Below, piece after piece: positions 11,854 to 25,143 of a DNA stretch of 64,000 bases (positions are counted from its first letter, which is position 1; each line of letters opens with the position of its first letter). Location of the stretch: the NCBI RefSeq assembly GCF_000208745.1, contig NC_030852.1, forward strand, positions 306,609 through 370,608, given 5' to 3'. Below the pieces are notes generated by a model, which saw only the letters and a list, made by a program, of their open reading frames with translations, was not told the origin of the DNA and did not search any database. This DNA comes from Theobroma cacao (taxonomy: Eukaryota; Streptophyta; Magnoliopsida; Malvales; Malvaceae). A program made the position numbers and the translations under genes.

Positions 11854-14800
11854 ATGTTTTTACCTCGCAATTATGGGCCTTGGCTTCTCTTGTTCCTCCT
11901 TATTTCTCCTACCTTGTTTTCTCCTTCCATGTCTCACCTTGATTCCCGTTGGGCAGCTAAGAAGAGACACATGAGAGAGAAAGTTAGAGAGATGTAAGCC
12001 CAAAACTTTTTATCACTTTATATTTTGCTTCAAAATTCCAGTTTTGATTATTGGGTATTTGATTTTGATGTACTTGTACTAATGGGTATTGATCAATTTG
12101 AAGTTTTTTTTTGGTTCGGGTAGTTGATTCTCTTTGGTTATCGAGGAAATGTAGGAGAAGGAAAGGCAATATGTGATATATGGTTTAATCTCAAACTCTT
12201 CACTGTTTAGGACCTAGAAATTTTATATGTCTATTCACTTGTTTGAGCTTGATACTGCAAATGACACGTTTCAGTTAACTTGAGAATTATGCATCAAGGA
12301 AAGAAATTTTCTAGTAACCAAAGGAAGGTGAAGTTTTGATTGAATTATCAGAGGCTATATCATAATTTGAACTGCAACTCAATCTTGATTCCATTGAGTT
12401 TGTCCAAGTATCTGAATTTTGTGCCTTTTGGATTGACATCTATATATTCTTAAACATTTTCTCGGCCAATTTATTCACTATATACTCCTCTTTGCAGGTT
12501 CTATCATGCATATGAAAACTACATGACACATGCGTTCCCGGTCGGTTGATGTCCTACTTCCATATATTAAGCCACTATATCTCTTTTGTTGCAATTGGTA
12601 TTGAATTATGTTTCAATTCTTCACAGCATGACGAGCTGAAGCCACTTACTAAAAGCTTCACTGACTCTCTTAGCGAGCTAGGAAATTTGAAGGTAATAAA
12701 TTATTAGTTGAGAATGACAGTATTCAACTGAATGGTGTGATAACAATCTATTCTTCAACTTGCAGCTTGAACACTTACCGCAAGACTATAATGGATCTGC
12801 CCTTACTCTTATTGAATCATTGTCCAGGTATTACTGATTATCTAAACAAAAATTTGTATGCAATAAATTAATGACTGCATGTTAGCACCAACTATATATT
12901 CATTTTTGTACTTGTGTGAATTCTGATTAGGACTTAGGACAAGTCCTTGTTCTGATACAAGTTTTCTGCTCTTCCCAGCCTGGTTATCATGGGTAATAAC
13001 ACAGAATTTGAGCGGGCAGTTATTTGGCTATCTGAAAATCTGACTTTCAATATTGATGCGAGGATAAATCTTTTTGAGGTATCTAATATGATATCTTTTT
13101 ATGCAGAGATAGAATTAAATTGGGTTATGTTTGTGTTAAGTTTTTCATAATGTAATTGATGATATTTGAAACTTATTGCTACAGGAGTCTGTAGTTCTAT
13201 CTCTTAAGAGTTGTAGGTTTCATTCTCAGCTTGAGCAACTTACATGGGGCATTTCTAATTACATCCCTTTTCACTTGATTTCTGTTGTGTAGTGCAACAT
13301 AAGAGTTCTTGGAGGACTTATTTCTGCTCATATTCTTGCAACTGATTCTACAAACAGGTTGGTTCACGGATCTTACAAGAACCAGCTGCTTAATCTTGCT
13401 GAAGATTTGGGGCGGCGCTTTTTACCTGCTTTTGATACACCCACAGGGTTACCATATGCCTGGATTAACTTAAAGGTATTGCCTAAAACATGCTAGTGAC
13501 AGCTGTATTACATATTGAAGTTTAAAATAGAATATACTTTGTGATGATTAGTGTTGCATGTACAGCCATTTTGTGCTAGTAATAAACTACATGATGTCGG
13601 TAAAAATGCGAATGTGCTTAAAAACCGTCCAGCAAAAACCAATAGAGCAAACAACCTTTAGAAAAGCTAAGACACTTGGATGCTGGGCCGATTTTATCTG
13701 GTACTGACATGTTTGAGACTTCCCTTAGCTCACATGATCTTTTCGATTGGAAGTTTACCTTTTAATTTCTGGGAAGTATGAATATGCTCTGTTGATTTTG
13801 TTTGTTAAGAGGATATATGACTCCGCATCAATGCAAAATTCTGTGGGCAGTATGGAGTAATGGAAAATGAGACTACGGAAACGAGCACTTCAGGGTGTGG
13901 TAAGGCTCTTTTTAGAACAATGTAAGATGTGTCGATCTTAAACTATGCTATCCTATAATTGTTGATTTTCCATGTCTATTCAGGTTCTCTGATTCTTGAA
14001 ATGGGAGCATTATCACGATTAACTGGTGACCCCAGATACGAATCTGCAGCTTTACGTGCTCTACGTAAATTATGGAGCATGCGTAGTTCCTTAAATCTAC
14101 TAGGAACAACACTGGATGTGATAACTGGGGAATGGATTGAATATTCATCTGGCATTGGTGCTGGTATGTGCTATCTGGACTTTGAAGTCATGCAAGATCT
14201 TCTATCATGCAGTGCATAAGGTTGCTAGAATATAGTGGCATTCTTGCATCACATGGGTGGCATTGATTTTCTATTTTAGATTTGAAATGCATTCCAATTG
14301 AATTGTATGATTGAATCATCAACCCTTTTATCTTATTATTATTATTATTTTTCTGATGATAGATTTTGTGTGGGTTTTCTAAGGGGTTGATTCATTCTAT
14401 GAGTACCTATGCAAGGCTTATATTCTTTTCGGAAAGGAGGACTACTGGAGAATGTTTCATTCTGCTTATCTTGCAGTACAGAAGTATTTCAGACATGGTT
14501 CATGGTACTGCACTAATGATGTGTCTTTAGATTTACTTATTATGTTGTCTTATGATGAAGTTTATCTAAATCCATTGAGATACATGGTCAATAAAACTCT
14601 TTCCAGCCTTGCATATTACTGTGAATAAAACTCTTTTCACTTCAATTCCATCAACTTGTCTAAACTGTGGGTCCTGGCCACAAGGTTAAACTGTAAAACA
14701 ACTTTGATGTCATATTATATGTGTACACATTATTTACTTTAGTGATGGCATGCAATAATTGGAAGTTTGGTTGAAATTCTTTGAAGCAAAGCTTTTAGGA

Positions 14801-16483
14801 ATTTTCGTGACTTGGAGACCAAGGTAGCTAGGCTTTACTCTTTAATTCTGCGGTAATGCATTGTCTTTAATATTTTACTCTTTTCTCAGATCTTATTGAC
14901 TTTGTTCTATCACATCTTTCTTTTAACTCTTTGATAATTTGAATTTTGGAAAATTTATAATTTATGTATCATTTAATGTAAAAGACACATGTCAAGCCTT
15001 AAAACAGTATTTTAAAAAATGCAACTTTTGACAGCTGGCTATAGCAATAACTTTACTTGAGAGCTAGACAAATTAACACTAACTGATTGTGAGCACATTT
15101 TTGTCATAAAGGTACCATGAAGCTGATATGAGGACAGGAAAAGCAACATATTGGCAGCTTACAAGCCTTCAAGCCTTTTGGCCTGGTTTACAGGCAAGTA
15201 ACTCAAGCCCCTGACACCAGATTCGTAGTTTGTTTCCTTGGAAAGGGTCTTCTAATTTAATGTTAGAAGTCTTGTATTAGGTTCTTGTGGGGGATATTGG
15301 AGCTGCTAATTCATCACACCGTGAGTTTGTTTATGTCTGGGAGAAATTTGGAGTTCTACCGGAAAGGTATTGGACCTTGAAGTTTAAATTTATGGTCTTT
15401 TGGTTATGGCTGTGGACATGTGGTTGGTTTTTTATAATTTCTGTTTTCATCCAAATAATAGTGACCTGAAGTATAGAATCCTTCTAGGTACTTGCTGGAC
15501 CATCAGATGTTGCATCCTACTGAAAAGTATTATCCTCTGCGGCCAGAGTTGGCAGAGTCCACATTTTACCTATATCAAGCAACTAAAGGTGCTAATCTTC
15601 TTCATCAGTTGTTGTATTTTCTGTTGTATCTTTTAAGCTTTTGTTTTCCTTAGTTTTGTATTTCATTATCTCATAGGTACTTTTCATAGCTGGCTTTTGT
15701 AATGAATTTACTCTTATATGTGAAATTGAAAATCTTTTATGAATACAGACCCATGGTACATACAAGTTGGTGAATCAATTGTTAACTCTCTTAATTCATA
15801 CACCAAAGTGGAAGGAGGATTTGCAAGTGTTAGAGATGTGACAACCATGCAGTTGGAAGATCATCAGCATAGCTTCTTTCTTGCTGAAACGTGAGATAAT
15901 TGTTTGATTCGTATTCCTTTTTTAGGACATACAAACGCATCTCCACTGCCCGACACTGTTTCTTAAGTATTCCATTGCCATTTTCTGTAGGTGCAAGTAT
16001 TTGTATCTTCTCTTTGATGATTCTTTTTTGGTTGATCGGAATTATATTTTCACAACTGAGGGTCATCCTCTTCCGATATTAAGTTCTTGGCATGAGAGGC
16101 TTCCAGAGACATACATCCCTACCAACTGGACATATGCAAAGGTTGTCCTTCTGCTTATTTCTTAATTATTCATTTATAAAAATACCATAATTTTACCATC
16201 CTAAATAGTGATATAACAAGCAAAAACACCAGACTAAATGTGTATAAGTTTAACGATGCAGAGTGAACAGCCAACAAGACCAGCGAGTGCAATGTCTCTG
16301 CAAGTCTGTCCTGCAACAGCTTTGAGGTCAGGATATGCTGTCCAACAGATTGAGAGTGCATGCCACGTCCCTGATTCTCGTGGGGACCATAGGTGTTTCA
16401 GTGATGAGGAATGTGGAGTTGACTCAACTAATTGTAGAAGAAGGTCATGCAGCATGGCTGGTTACTGTGGGTTGTGGATCTAA
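11854..16483 (+). CDS. MNS5: Class I alpha-mannosidase, GH47, EDEM/MNS5 type
   Basis: Fifteen exons: 11854-11993, 12498-12540, 12627-12692, 12766-12827, 12979-13078, 13293-13475, 13851-13899, 13984-14163, 14384-14504, 15112-15193, 15281-15366, 15488-15588, 15749-15890, 15991-16141, 16262-16483; 575 residues, all phases close. Residues about 9-27 are hydrophobic (WLLLFLLISPTLF), a signal peptide or anchor for the ER. GH47 landmarks: FYHAYENYMTHAFPHDEL, GSLILEMGALSRLTGDPRYE, LTSLQAFWPGLQVLVGDI, LRPELAESTFYLYQATKD, and TTEGHPLPI near the end of the barrel. The cysteine-rich tail ends SCSMAGYCGLW. EDEM proteins trim mannose from misfolded glycoproteins to mark them for ER-associated degradation. 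Length and tail fit MNS5 better than the longer MNS4. The intron after 15193 has a GC donor. Confidence 0.9.
15194..15280 (+). other. GC-AG intron of the mannosidase gene
   Basis: The exon ends CAG and the intron starts GCAAGT, the standard form of a U2-type GC donor. The acceptor is TATTAG. Using it joins PGLQ to VLVGDI, the conserved GH47 sequence, in phase 0. No GT nearby gives a valid join. Confidence 0.85.
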
Positions 16484-19400
16484 TGATCTCAGAGATATAA
16501 CCAGGTATTCTTTCTAGCAAGACATAAAATTATGGAAAGATTGCTCTACAAGAAAGTTGGTGGCGAGATAGGCTATTTCCTCAGTTTGTAAGCTGCCTAT
16601 GATAGATGGAAACAGGGAAAAGCAGAAGGCATAGAAACACAGGTTATAGAAATTGCAAGATAATGCAGACATGCGATGTCATATAATTCGAAAATGTTCC
16701 TTTAGATCGTGGCAATTTAGCCAGCATATCGTCCTTGAATCCATGATTCGAATTTTGATTGATTGCTTAACAAAGAGAAAGAATCTGATTTCAATCATGG
16801 TTGTGATGAGATTTAGATATAGTGATGCTGAAACCTTATGCAGCAAAATCAGACACATTGAGAAATTCTTGCTCTTATTTTGATGCTCTTGTGCCCATAG
16901 GTCATGGGAATTGGAATAAACTTTTGATTATTGAATGAAAAATATCACGTACCTATGTCATTGTTTTATACTGATATGTGATATCATGTCATTATCTGAT
17001 AAGATATGTCGAACTCCTTTTCTTTTACTGAAGTTGCTAACTGGCAGTGCAATGCTGTGTGATTAAGCACAGCTTATCAATCATTCAATCAAATAATTGG
17101 CATATGTCCAACACCTTCCTCCAGTCAAGATATTAAATGCATGTCCTTTTCGTTCCTCCCATGGGGTCCTACCACATTCACATGTACGTCTGGCCGACAA
17201 ATCATGGGCCACCCATCAGTAGCCAAGTGGCAAGTGGGCAGTCCTTTCCCATTCCTCTCCAACCACACATCATGTGATCACTGTCAGTCCAACCCCACGT
17301 TTCCCCTCTGGGGAGGGAGCATCCCAATCTACTGCTCGTACTGTACGTATCAACCAAGAATTAAAGACACCCAGCATGAGTAAACGAATCTGTGGTCCAG
17401 AAGCTCTGTTGGATTTATGATCACGGTATTTGATTTTCCCTCCCGTGAGGAAGTCAGCATCATACGTCGATGCTCTTATAATTAATTCGGTGTTGGAAGG
17501 TGATACAGATAAGGCTACATTGCATTTATGGTTATGGTTATGGTTATTCATATCACCCTCCAACTGGAGTCCCATTAATTTGTTGGTTTCGATAGTAAAT
17601 AAATGAGATGGATAATTTTTGCATTAATTGGGTAGAATGTAAATTCCAGAAAAATTGAATGTCTTTGCTCTTCTCAGAGGAATTTAACATTGAGAGCTAT
17701 ACATTACAAAATGACAAAACCATAAACATCTTAAAACATCTTGGCTTTGCTGATACCATTGAGCGCTGTAAGTTGTCCATTTTCAATGCATGAAAAACGC
17801 CAAGCTATGGACAAGCAGACCTGACCTGACCTGACCTGTTGCCACGTAGGGAATGCGGAGTTAGAGTTAGTTGGGGTGGAATAAAAAGTAGACAAAGGAA
17901 GATTCGTGGAAGTGGGAAGAGAAAGTATGTATCTTATGATTCTTGCATTCGGACGAATCTCCTTTTTTCAATCCAAATCGTTGGACCTTTCACCCTATTT
18001 GATCTCACATCATGCTACGCACCCCTCTGCTTTCCTACTCTTGGCATCTTCTCCTACCGAGTTGCCTCTTCAATTTAACTGTCGATCGAGACACCAAGGA
18101 GAAACACATTGATTTCCATTTCCATTTGGAAAGCTATGGAGTTGTCTGCTGCTATGCTTGGCAGTAGAAGAAGGAGGAGCTAAGAAAAGAGAGTTCGATG
18201 ATTGGCTGCTTGTTTAAAGTGAGCTGATGGTTGATTTCAATGGCGGATATTAAGTAATCACGAGACAGGGAAGGGCACACCAGCTGCATCAGCAATCACG
18301 ACCATTCCCCTGCTTGAGGGGCATATTTACTTAACCAAGCTCCACTTGACGAGCCATTAAATCACCTCGAGTTCAAATACTTTTAATTTAAATGTTTTTA
18401 ATCTGAACTATATCGATTTTTAATTCAAATTGTTCGTATATGGATTAATATTAAATGATTGAGATTATTATAACTTTTTCTTGTAGATTTATGTTGTTTA
18501 ATAACGTTTAAAGAACGTTTCTTTATCTATATTTCAATTCTCGAATTAAATTAAATGAAACTCATATATATATATATATATATATCTATATTTATATCTA
18601 AAACGTAAAAATTTCTCAAATATCCGACAACCATTCACATAATAAACTCGTCATCATGATGTAAAATATATTCCCGAAATATCTTGCTTTCATATGATAC
18701 CTCGTCATCATGATGTATAATAATATATTGATTAGATGGTTCACTCAACTCCATTATTAGTTAGGAAGGACGATAGTTTGTATGGACCAAAGCAAATTAT
18801 GTACACTTGTCATGCAAACAAATCGTAATCTTACCTAAAGTTTGTTGTATTATTGAGTCTAGACGGATGTAAAGGAATTGAATATTAAAAGAAGGTTTAT
18901 GTTTGATGTGTTGTTAGTTTATAAATATACATGTTTAAAAATTTTTTAAATAAGTATTTTTAATACTATAAATATTTTTATTTTTAAATTTATTTATCAG
19001 CGAGAAAAATAATGTTGAATTCATTAATTAATATGAAAAAAAATATCAAAATGGGTTCAGAAAAATAAATGGGCCCCCGTTTACCCGCCCAAACCAAAGC
19101 AAAGCCACTCTGCAATGACAATGATTCATAGAGAAGATTAGTCAAGTTACACGGTTAGATTAGATAGGAACAAACAAAGGAAAACTACGCGTTGGCCCAT
19201 GCGGGACCCACCTCCGACCCGGCTTTTTTTTGTTTTCCTAGGCCTAAACGCGCTTTGTCGGGCCCCACATTGGGACAAAAATCCTCTCTTACAGAAACAC
19301 AACAACCTTTGCAGTTAAACTCAAAGGAAAGAGAGGAAAGAGAAGAAAGAAGGAAAGATGATGGAGCATTTTCACGGCGAAGAAGCATCCCAGACACAGC

Positions 19401-19690
19401 CAAATTCAGACAATGGATAGGAAAGTGAGATGGGAAAAAGGGTTTTAAGTGCTGGGGTGCTTTTGTTTTTTTTTTTCTTTTTGGTCCTTTGGATTTTACT
19501 CATTGATTGGCATTTATTAATGAATGAATAGTATATATACTCTTGCTGGTTTCATTTTTTCATTCAAAGTGCCGCATGTTGGGTTCTTTGGCTGTTGTTG
19601 TCTTGGTTTTTGTTAATGAACCTCATTGTTGCCCACCATCAAAATCGCTTAGCTTTTGGGGTGTTTTTGTTGTCGGAGTTCATAGTCATA
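16484..19690. other. Intergenic between mannosidase and CBP60 genes
   Basis: 3.2 kb with no supported gene. It holds a (CTGAC)n short tandem repeat at 17818-17838, a 17-base direct repeat containing palindromic CATCATGATG near 18646 and 18703, and an (AT)n run near 18563-18587. The part from about 19080 is richer in C and G and runs into an A/G-rich leader (19315-19360), so the CBP60 promoter and 5' UTR probably lie there. A TATATATA motif occurs near 19530. Confidence 0.5.
18563..18587. repeat. (AT)n microsatellite
   Basis: About twelve AT units in intergenic DNA. Confidence 0.8.
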
Positions 19691-22600
19691 ATGTCGCAGA
19701 AGAGGCCCCAGGAAGATGGAAAGGTTCGACCATCAGAGGGGAATAGTCCTGATCAAGATAAACGTAGAAGGGTTCCTGCCTTGAGAAAGTACACACCTTT
19801 ACTTTCTTAACTGAAAGTTTTCTTTTTTCTTTGTTAATTGATGTTTATAAATCGAAACGAAATAAGTGAGTAAGAAATGAATTGGGTTTTGCTTATTTGG
19901 TAAAATTTATTAGTGAATGTGGTTGGTTGTTCCTCATGATTTATGACAAAAGAAAAGAAATGAATTTGCTTGTTTACTGGTTGGATTGAAGGTCTTGGTT
20001 AATGTGCTTTGCATGTGTTTAATATGATTGAAATTCTTAATTTGAAGTGAATAGATGGGTGGATACTTGAATTTGGTTTATTACTTGCTTAGTAAAGTTG
20101 TTGTTGTTAAAATATGTCTTGGCAGTTTCTAATGTGATTAAAGGTCTTCTGCTAATGTTGAAACTAATTGAATGTGCTTTGCACTTATGGACTTCATTTT
20201 GTTGCAATTTATTGTTGCCGACTTCCAGGAGCATTTTTATTCAATTTGGTTATGGTTTTCGTCTTCAGAATGGTAGGCTAGGATAGTAAAAGATGGTCTA
20301 AAGTTGTTATGTCACATGTATATGCTTTATCAATAGTGTTGGGGAGCCAAGGTGGCAAGGTGATTTTGCTATCTTACCATGGAGAGTTGAGTTGGCACTA
20401 GCTTTTGTTTTCCAAAAAGAAATAGTTGATTTTTTAATTGAGGATGCTAAATATGAGAAATTGTATGCATGGTCATTTTCATGGTCAAAAATAGTGGTTG
20501 TGCTCTTGACGTTGGACATGGAGTGAGTTTGCTTCAATATATTTTCATTGTCTATGTAGTTGAATCTCCCTTATGCCTATCTATGTTTTGTGATGATTGT
20601 AATTATAGTTCATGTAAACTTATGCATCATTAATCGTGTCTCTTTTGGTTGCTAATCTGTTTGTAAACTTTGCTAGTGTGGTTCACGAGGTGATGAAGAT
20701 GCAATCAATTCAGCATTGGCTTGAGCCAGTTTTGGAGCCGTTGATTCGTAGGGTGGTATGTGCCCTCTTTTGATCATGTTACTTCTGCAATACTTCTATA
20801 TTTTTTTGTTCTTTGTTCCCCAAGAACAAGTTTAGAATTTTTATTAACATTGTTGAGAGAGTGTTCATGAGCTTGGCTTTCTTTTCAGCACTTTTATCCA
20901 TTAAAATCTTGTCATACTATCTCTTGTAACAATAAAGTTAGAGCTGTATGTTTATTTTACATCTTAGCATTTATAAGCACTTCAATGTCACACCAAAGGT
21001 TGTAAACACAGGGGAAGATGCCTCTCTCAAGAATTGAAATCGTAATTACCATGTCCTGTTTTCTTTACTTCATGGTGACATTTACTTTTAGCAATTAGGT
21101 TTAGCCTAGGTGCTCAGACAAGGGAGTGAGTCTTAGATATGGGTATGTGTCCAACATTGACGCGGAATGTTTTTTTTTTAGTTCTCCTTATATTTGAAGT
21201 TAGTGCTAAACTTCATACCCATATCCATAAGATATGTGTTGGACATGGGCACTTAAGGAAAAACAATGAGTCAGAGTAACATAGAGTGAAGCACTAACTG
21301 TCTCCTACAACTTCATGGTGTTTGTGCCTGCTCTGGTGGTACTCTCAAATTCTCAATCATATGACGGCAGTAGATAGTCCCTGTTAAGTTGTTCAGCTTC
21401 AGGGTGGCTTGATACGTTTATAGGCTTTAACAACTTTGAAAACTGATTGCAAGAACTTTAAGATTATTGCATATTGTCAATTGTTCTCTTTATTCTTCTG
21501 AGATCCTAACATAAGTCCAGATTTTATCACTTAAGTCAAGAATGTGATCTTTAATTTTTAAACTATGATGGATTGAAGATGGAATATCTTTGTTAAGATA
21601 TCATTTGAAGTATATAATCAAGCATCTGACTTAATTGTAGCCATTAAGACTTGTTGGACCACGTGCTCCTTAACGAGTTATAGCAAAATAGGTTGTGACT
21701 TTGGAACATATTTCCTCTACTTAGCTGTCTTTTTCTTTCTTTATTTTGCACGAGTTCTCAGATAAGATACCAAGGATGATAAAACAAAACTGAAGGTGCA
21801 AACTAAATTTGTCATAGTAAACGGACATTTGGCCCGTTTAAAATGTTTGAACCCTGATACTTGACTCTAAGTTTGTCATACAAATGTGTCTTGTATGTTT
21901 TTCAGTGCAACAAATTCTTTTGGCATCTTCAGTCAGCCTTTTTATGCAGGTTTTTAATGAATAAGTCTTTGGTGCACTGAATGTTATATCAATTCTATCA
22001 TTTTTGCTTCAAGGGCTGGACGTGCTATCAAATAGAGTTGTGCTTTCTTTTTTCCAAAGTTCTTGGTATTTCTATGTAAATGCCCATGTTATGGTGTCAG
22101 GCATCTAGTGTCTAGGTTTGTGAGAAAAATGGAGCAAAAACTTATATTCATATCTATTGGTGGCAGGCTCCCATATCTTTTAGCTGTTCTTCTTTCTGCG
22201 TACTACTTTTTAAAAACTAATTGAATGTGTTAGGAAATGGATGTAAATCACTGGTCCTATGTTTTGTAGGTCAGAGAGGAAGTTGAGGTGGCTCTTCGAA
22301 AGCATTTGAACAATATGAAAAGGTAAGAATTCTATTGAAAGAAGGATGAAAAAAGTATGAACTATAAATACTTTCTGCCCAGAAAACTTTGTTAACTTCA
22401 CTGTATACTAAACCATGTGTTTCTCTTGTTTGTGTTTAGGAATGGTGGGAAAGAGGTAAATTCCACCGAATCAAGAAGTTTACAACTCCAATTCTTAAAC
22501 AATCTGTCCCTTCCTGTGTTCACTGGAGCTCGAATTGAGGCAGAAGAATGTTCTGCCATAAAGGTGGCTATAGTTGATGCCCTTACTGGACAAATAGTTA

Positions 22601-25143
22601 CCTCTGGCCCTGAGTCATCTGCCAAAGTAGAAGTTGTAGTCCTTGAGGGAGATTTTGATGGTGATGAGGGGGACAATTGGACACTTGAAGAGTTTAAGAA
22701 TAACATTGTAAGAGAGAGAGAAGGAAAGAAACCTCTTCTTACTGGAGATGCATTTCTAACTCTCACAGAGGGCATCGGCTTAGTGGGTGAGATTTCATTT
22801 ACAGATAATTCAAGCTGGACAAGAAGCCGCCGTTTTAGACTTGGTGCAAGAGTTGTGGATGGCTCTAATGGAACTAGAGTAAGAGAAGCAAAGACAGAAT
22901 CCTTCATTGTCAGGGATCATCGTGGTGAATGTAAGTACATAATTATTTAACTATTTTTTATGAGTATTATCTAATTATTGTATAGCATACTTCTGCTTGG
23001 TTTAAGATCTAAAATGTTTTCAGGCTCAGAAATTGGATGCTTGTCACTTTGAGTGGTGATGGTTACTGCAACATTGAAAGCTTAAAATATAAATTTTGAT
23101 GTTGCTGTAATTTTACATTTTATGCTTTTATGACAAGTCCAAAAGAAATGATGTTACCAAGATATTGAACATATTCTATATATTGTTTTCTGTCTAATTT
23201 TCTCCACCTTTAATCTCATCTTGACTTGCAAAGAGCAAAATTGGCTTTTAAATTCCAAACACACGAGAAATGAGGAAGTTGTTATTTGGAATTGTTGAAA
23301 GTTTAGATTGCCTTTTTGTTTTTTGGTTTTCTTCTTTATAATTTGTATATGCATTGGCATGTGGGATTTTATGAGAAATGGATTGATGATACTCTGTTTC
23401 AACTCTTGATTTTGGGTTGCAGTGTACAAGAAGCATCATCCTCCGTCTCTGTCTGACGAAGTATGGAGATTAGAGAAAATTGGAAAAGATGGGGCTTTCC
23501 ATAAGCGCTTGAGTCGAGAAAATATTAACACTGTAAAGGATTTCTTGACCATGCTCTATGTAGACCCTCCAAGGCTCCGACATGTGAGACTCTACTGCTT
23601 TATCTTTCACTTTGTACACTGCTTAAAATTTTTAATGAAGGTTCCAGTTTCTTTACCATCTTCTTTGTTCAAATGCCTGCTTTTATTGGCGATAGAACAT
23701 AAGAAAATTAAAAAGAAGACAACTGATTCAACTGCTTAATTGCCCCTAATGTGTTAGAAGGCGCTCTTTGTTGTTACAAGCTTCAAAATACTCTGGTGTT
23801 TAATTAATTTTAAGCCAGTCTGTAAATTTAAGCATCTTTGGGTATCTTCCGAAAAGGATTCGTATTAGCAATGTTGTAGGTTTATATCATGAAGAATTCA
23901 TGTCTGAACAAGTTCCTTGGTTGGACATGTACAACACAATCTTGAGTACCATTTAACCTTCCAGCTTTGCATTTTACTGTCTAGGACCCTATGTCTGCAT
24001 TCATCTTTAATTTTTACTACACTGCACCCCAGGATATTTTTTCATCAGTAATAAGGATGTAAATCGGAAGTTTAACATGTAACCTACCATTGGTGAGATC
24101 CATGCTTTGTCTAAGTCTCACCAGGTTTCATGTGGACTTTTCATCAACAACCACTTTAACTGCTTTGAGTTAGGATTTATGATGTCAGACGGAAATATCA
24201 AGCAATATTTGTCTCTTGGGATGTGTGCAGATCCTTGGCACCGGTATGTCTGCTAAGATGTGGGAAGTCACTGTGGAGCATGCTCGGACATGCGTGCTTG
24301 ATAAGAGGATGTACTTGTACTGCCCTCCTGGTTCTCAACAGAAATCTGGTGTGGCCTTCAACATTGTGGGACAAGTGACAGGACTACTTTCAGAATGCCA
24401 GTATGTTACAATTGATAAGCTGTCAGAAACTGAGAAGGCACACTTCCTTTGTCTCATCTGATTTCTTTGTTTCTTTTTATTTCTTTATTTCTTTACTTTT
24501 GTCATTAATGGCTTCTAATTATCTGCTTCACCATCAGATTGAAGCTCAAAACTTGGTAATTTCTGCATTTGAGCGCTGGGAAGAAGTTTTCTCTTTTGAT
24601 GATGAAGCCTCTCTCATTGGTGAATCTTCAAATTTGGCTAATATTCCTTACACAAGCTCAGCCAAGACAGAGATTCCTAATGGTAGCAAGCTTTTGGCTT
24701 CTCAAAAGATGGGTGGATTTGATTATGCTCAACCAAGTGCTTCTTCTCCAGATATCATTTCAACCATCTATTCAGTTGGGGGTATGAGTGGCTTGGACGA
24801 CTATGCTCTGCATGGTATTGAAAACATGGGTCTTAGATATGACCAAACTTTGAGTTATCCAGGCCAAGTCACTAATTCCCTGATCTGTGACACAGATATT
24901 ACTCAAACTTTCTGTGATGAGGATCATCTTCGATTTTTTGATAGTGATCTTCAGACCCCGGGCCTTGGTTTGGAATCACAAGCTGATCTACAAACTGCCG
25001 TTGATGGATTCCTTTTGCAACGTACTGTTGCTGTTCAAGCACAGAGGAGATGGACAAAGGTTTTCAGTGTGCTGAAATGGTTCTCTATAAAAAGAAGAGT
25101 TAAGGAAAAATTTCGAGGTGTGAGATATAGCAATGGACTGTAA
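19691..25143 (+). CDS. CBP60A: Calmodulin-binding protein 60 (CBP60a-like)
   Basis: Seven exons: 19691-19788, 20677-20755, 22270-22322, 22440-22930, 23423-23583, 24231-24437, 24538-25143; 564 residues. The start MSQKRPQED and the RRRVPALR region match plant CBP60 proteins. The central conserved DNA-binding module runs from about [16 protein letters not shown] to [18 protein letters not shown]. The C-terminus has a basic amphipathic helix around [18 protein letters not shown] (about residues 533-550), the place where CBP60a binds calmodulin; CBP60g differs in binding at its N-terminus. CBP60a represses, while CBP60g and SARD1 activate, salicylic-acid synthesis genes in Arabidopsis. The 24437/24538 junction needs a GC donor (AAG-GCACAC); it gives ETEK-IEAQNLV, which fits the family length. 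That join is the least certain part of the model. Confidence 0.87.
24438..24537 (+). other. Probable GC-AG intron of CBP60
   Basis: Without splicing here the frame from exon 6 stops at 24461. The only join giving a family-length protein uses GC at 24438 and the ATCAG acceptor at 24537. The donor context (AAG-GCACAC) is weak for a GC intron, so a base error or alternative isoform is possible. A GT donor near 24450 with an acceptor at 24544 is in phase but adds residues not expected in the family. Confidence 0.5.

Noticed and set aside
20340..20365. Sequence resembling miR169 (GAGCCAAGGTGGCAAGG)
   Set aside because: Too many mismatches to the conserved microRNA and no hairpin arm nearby.
22398..22907. 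Long antisense frame of 169 residues
   Set aside because: Exact shadow of CBP60 exon 4, whose sense protein is conserved.
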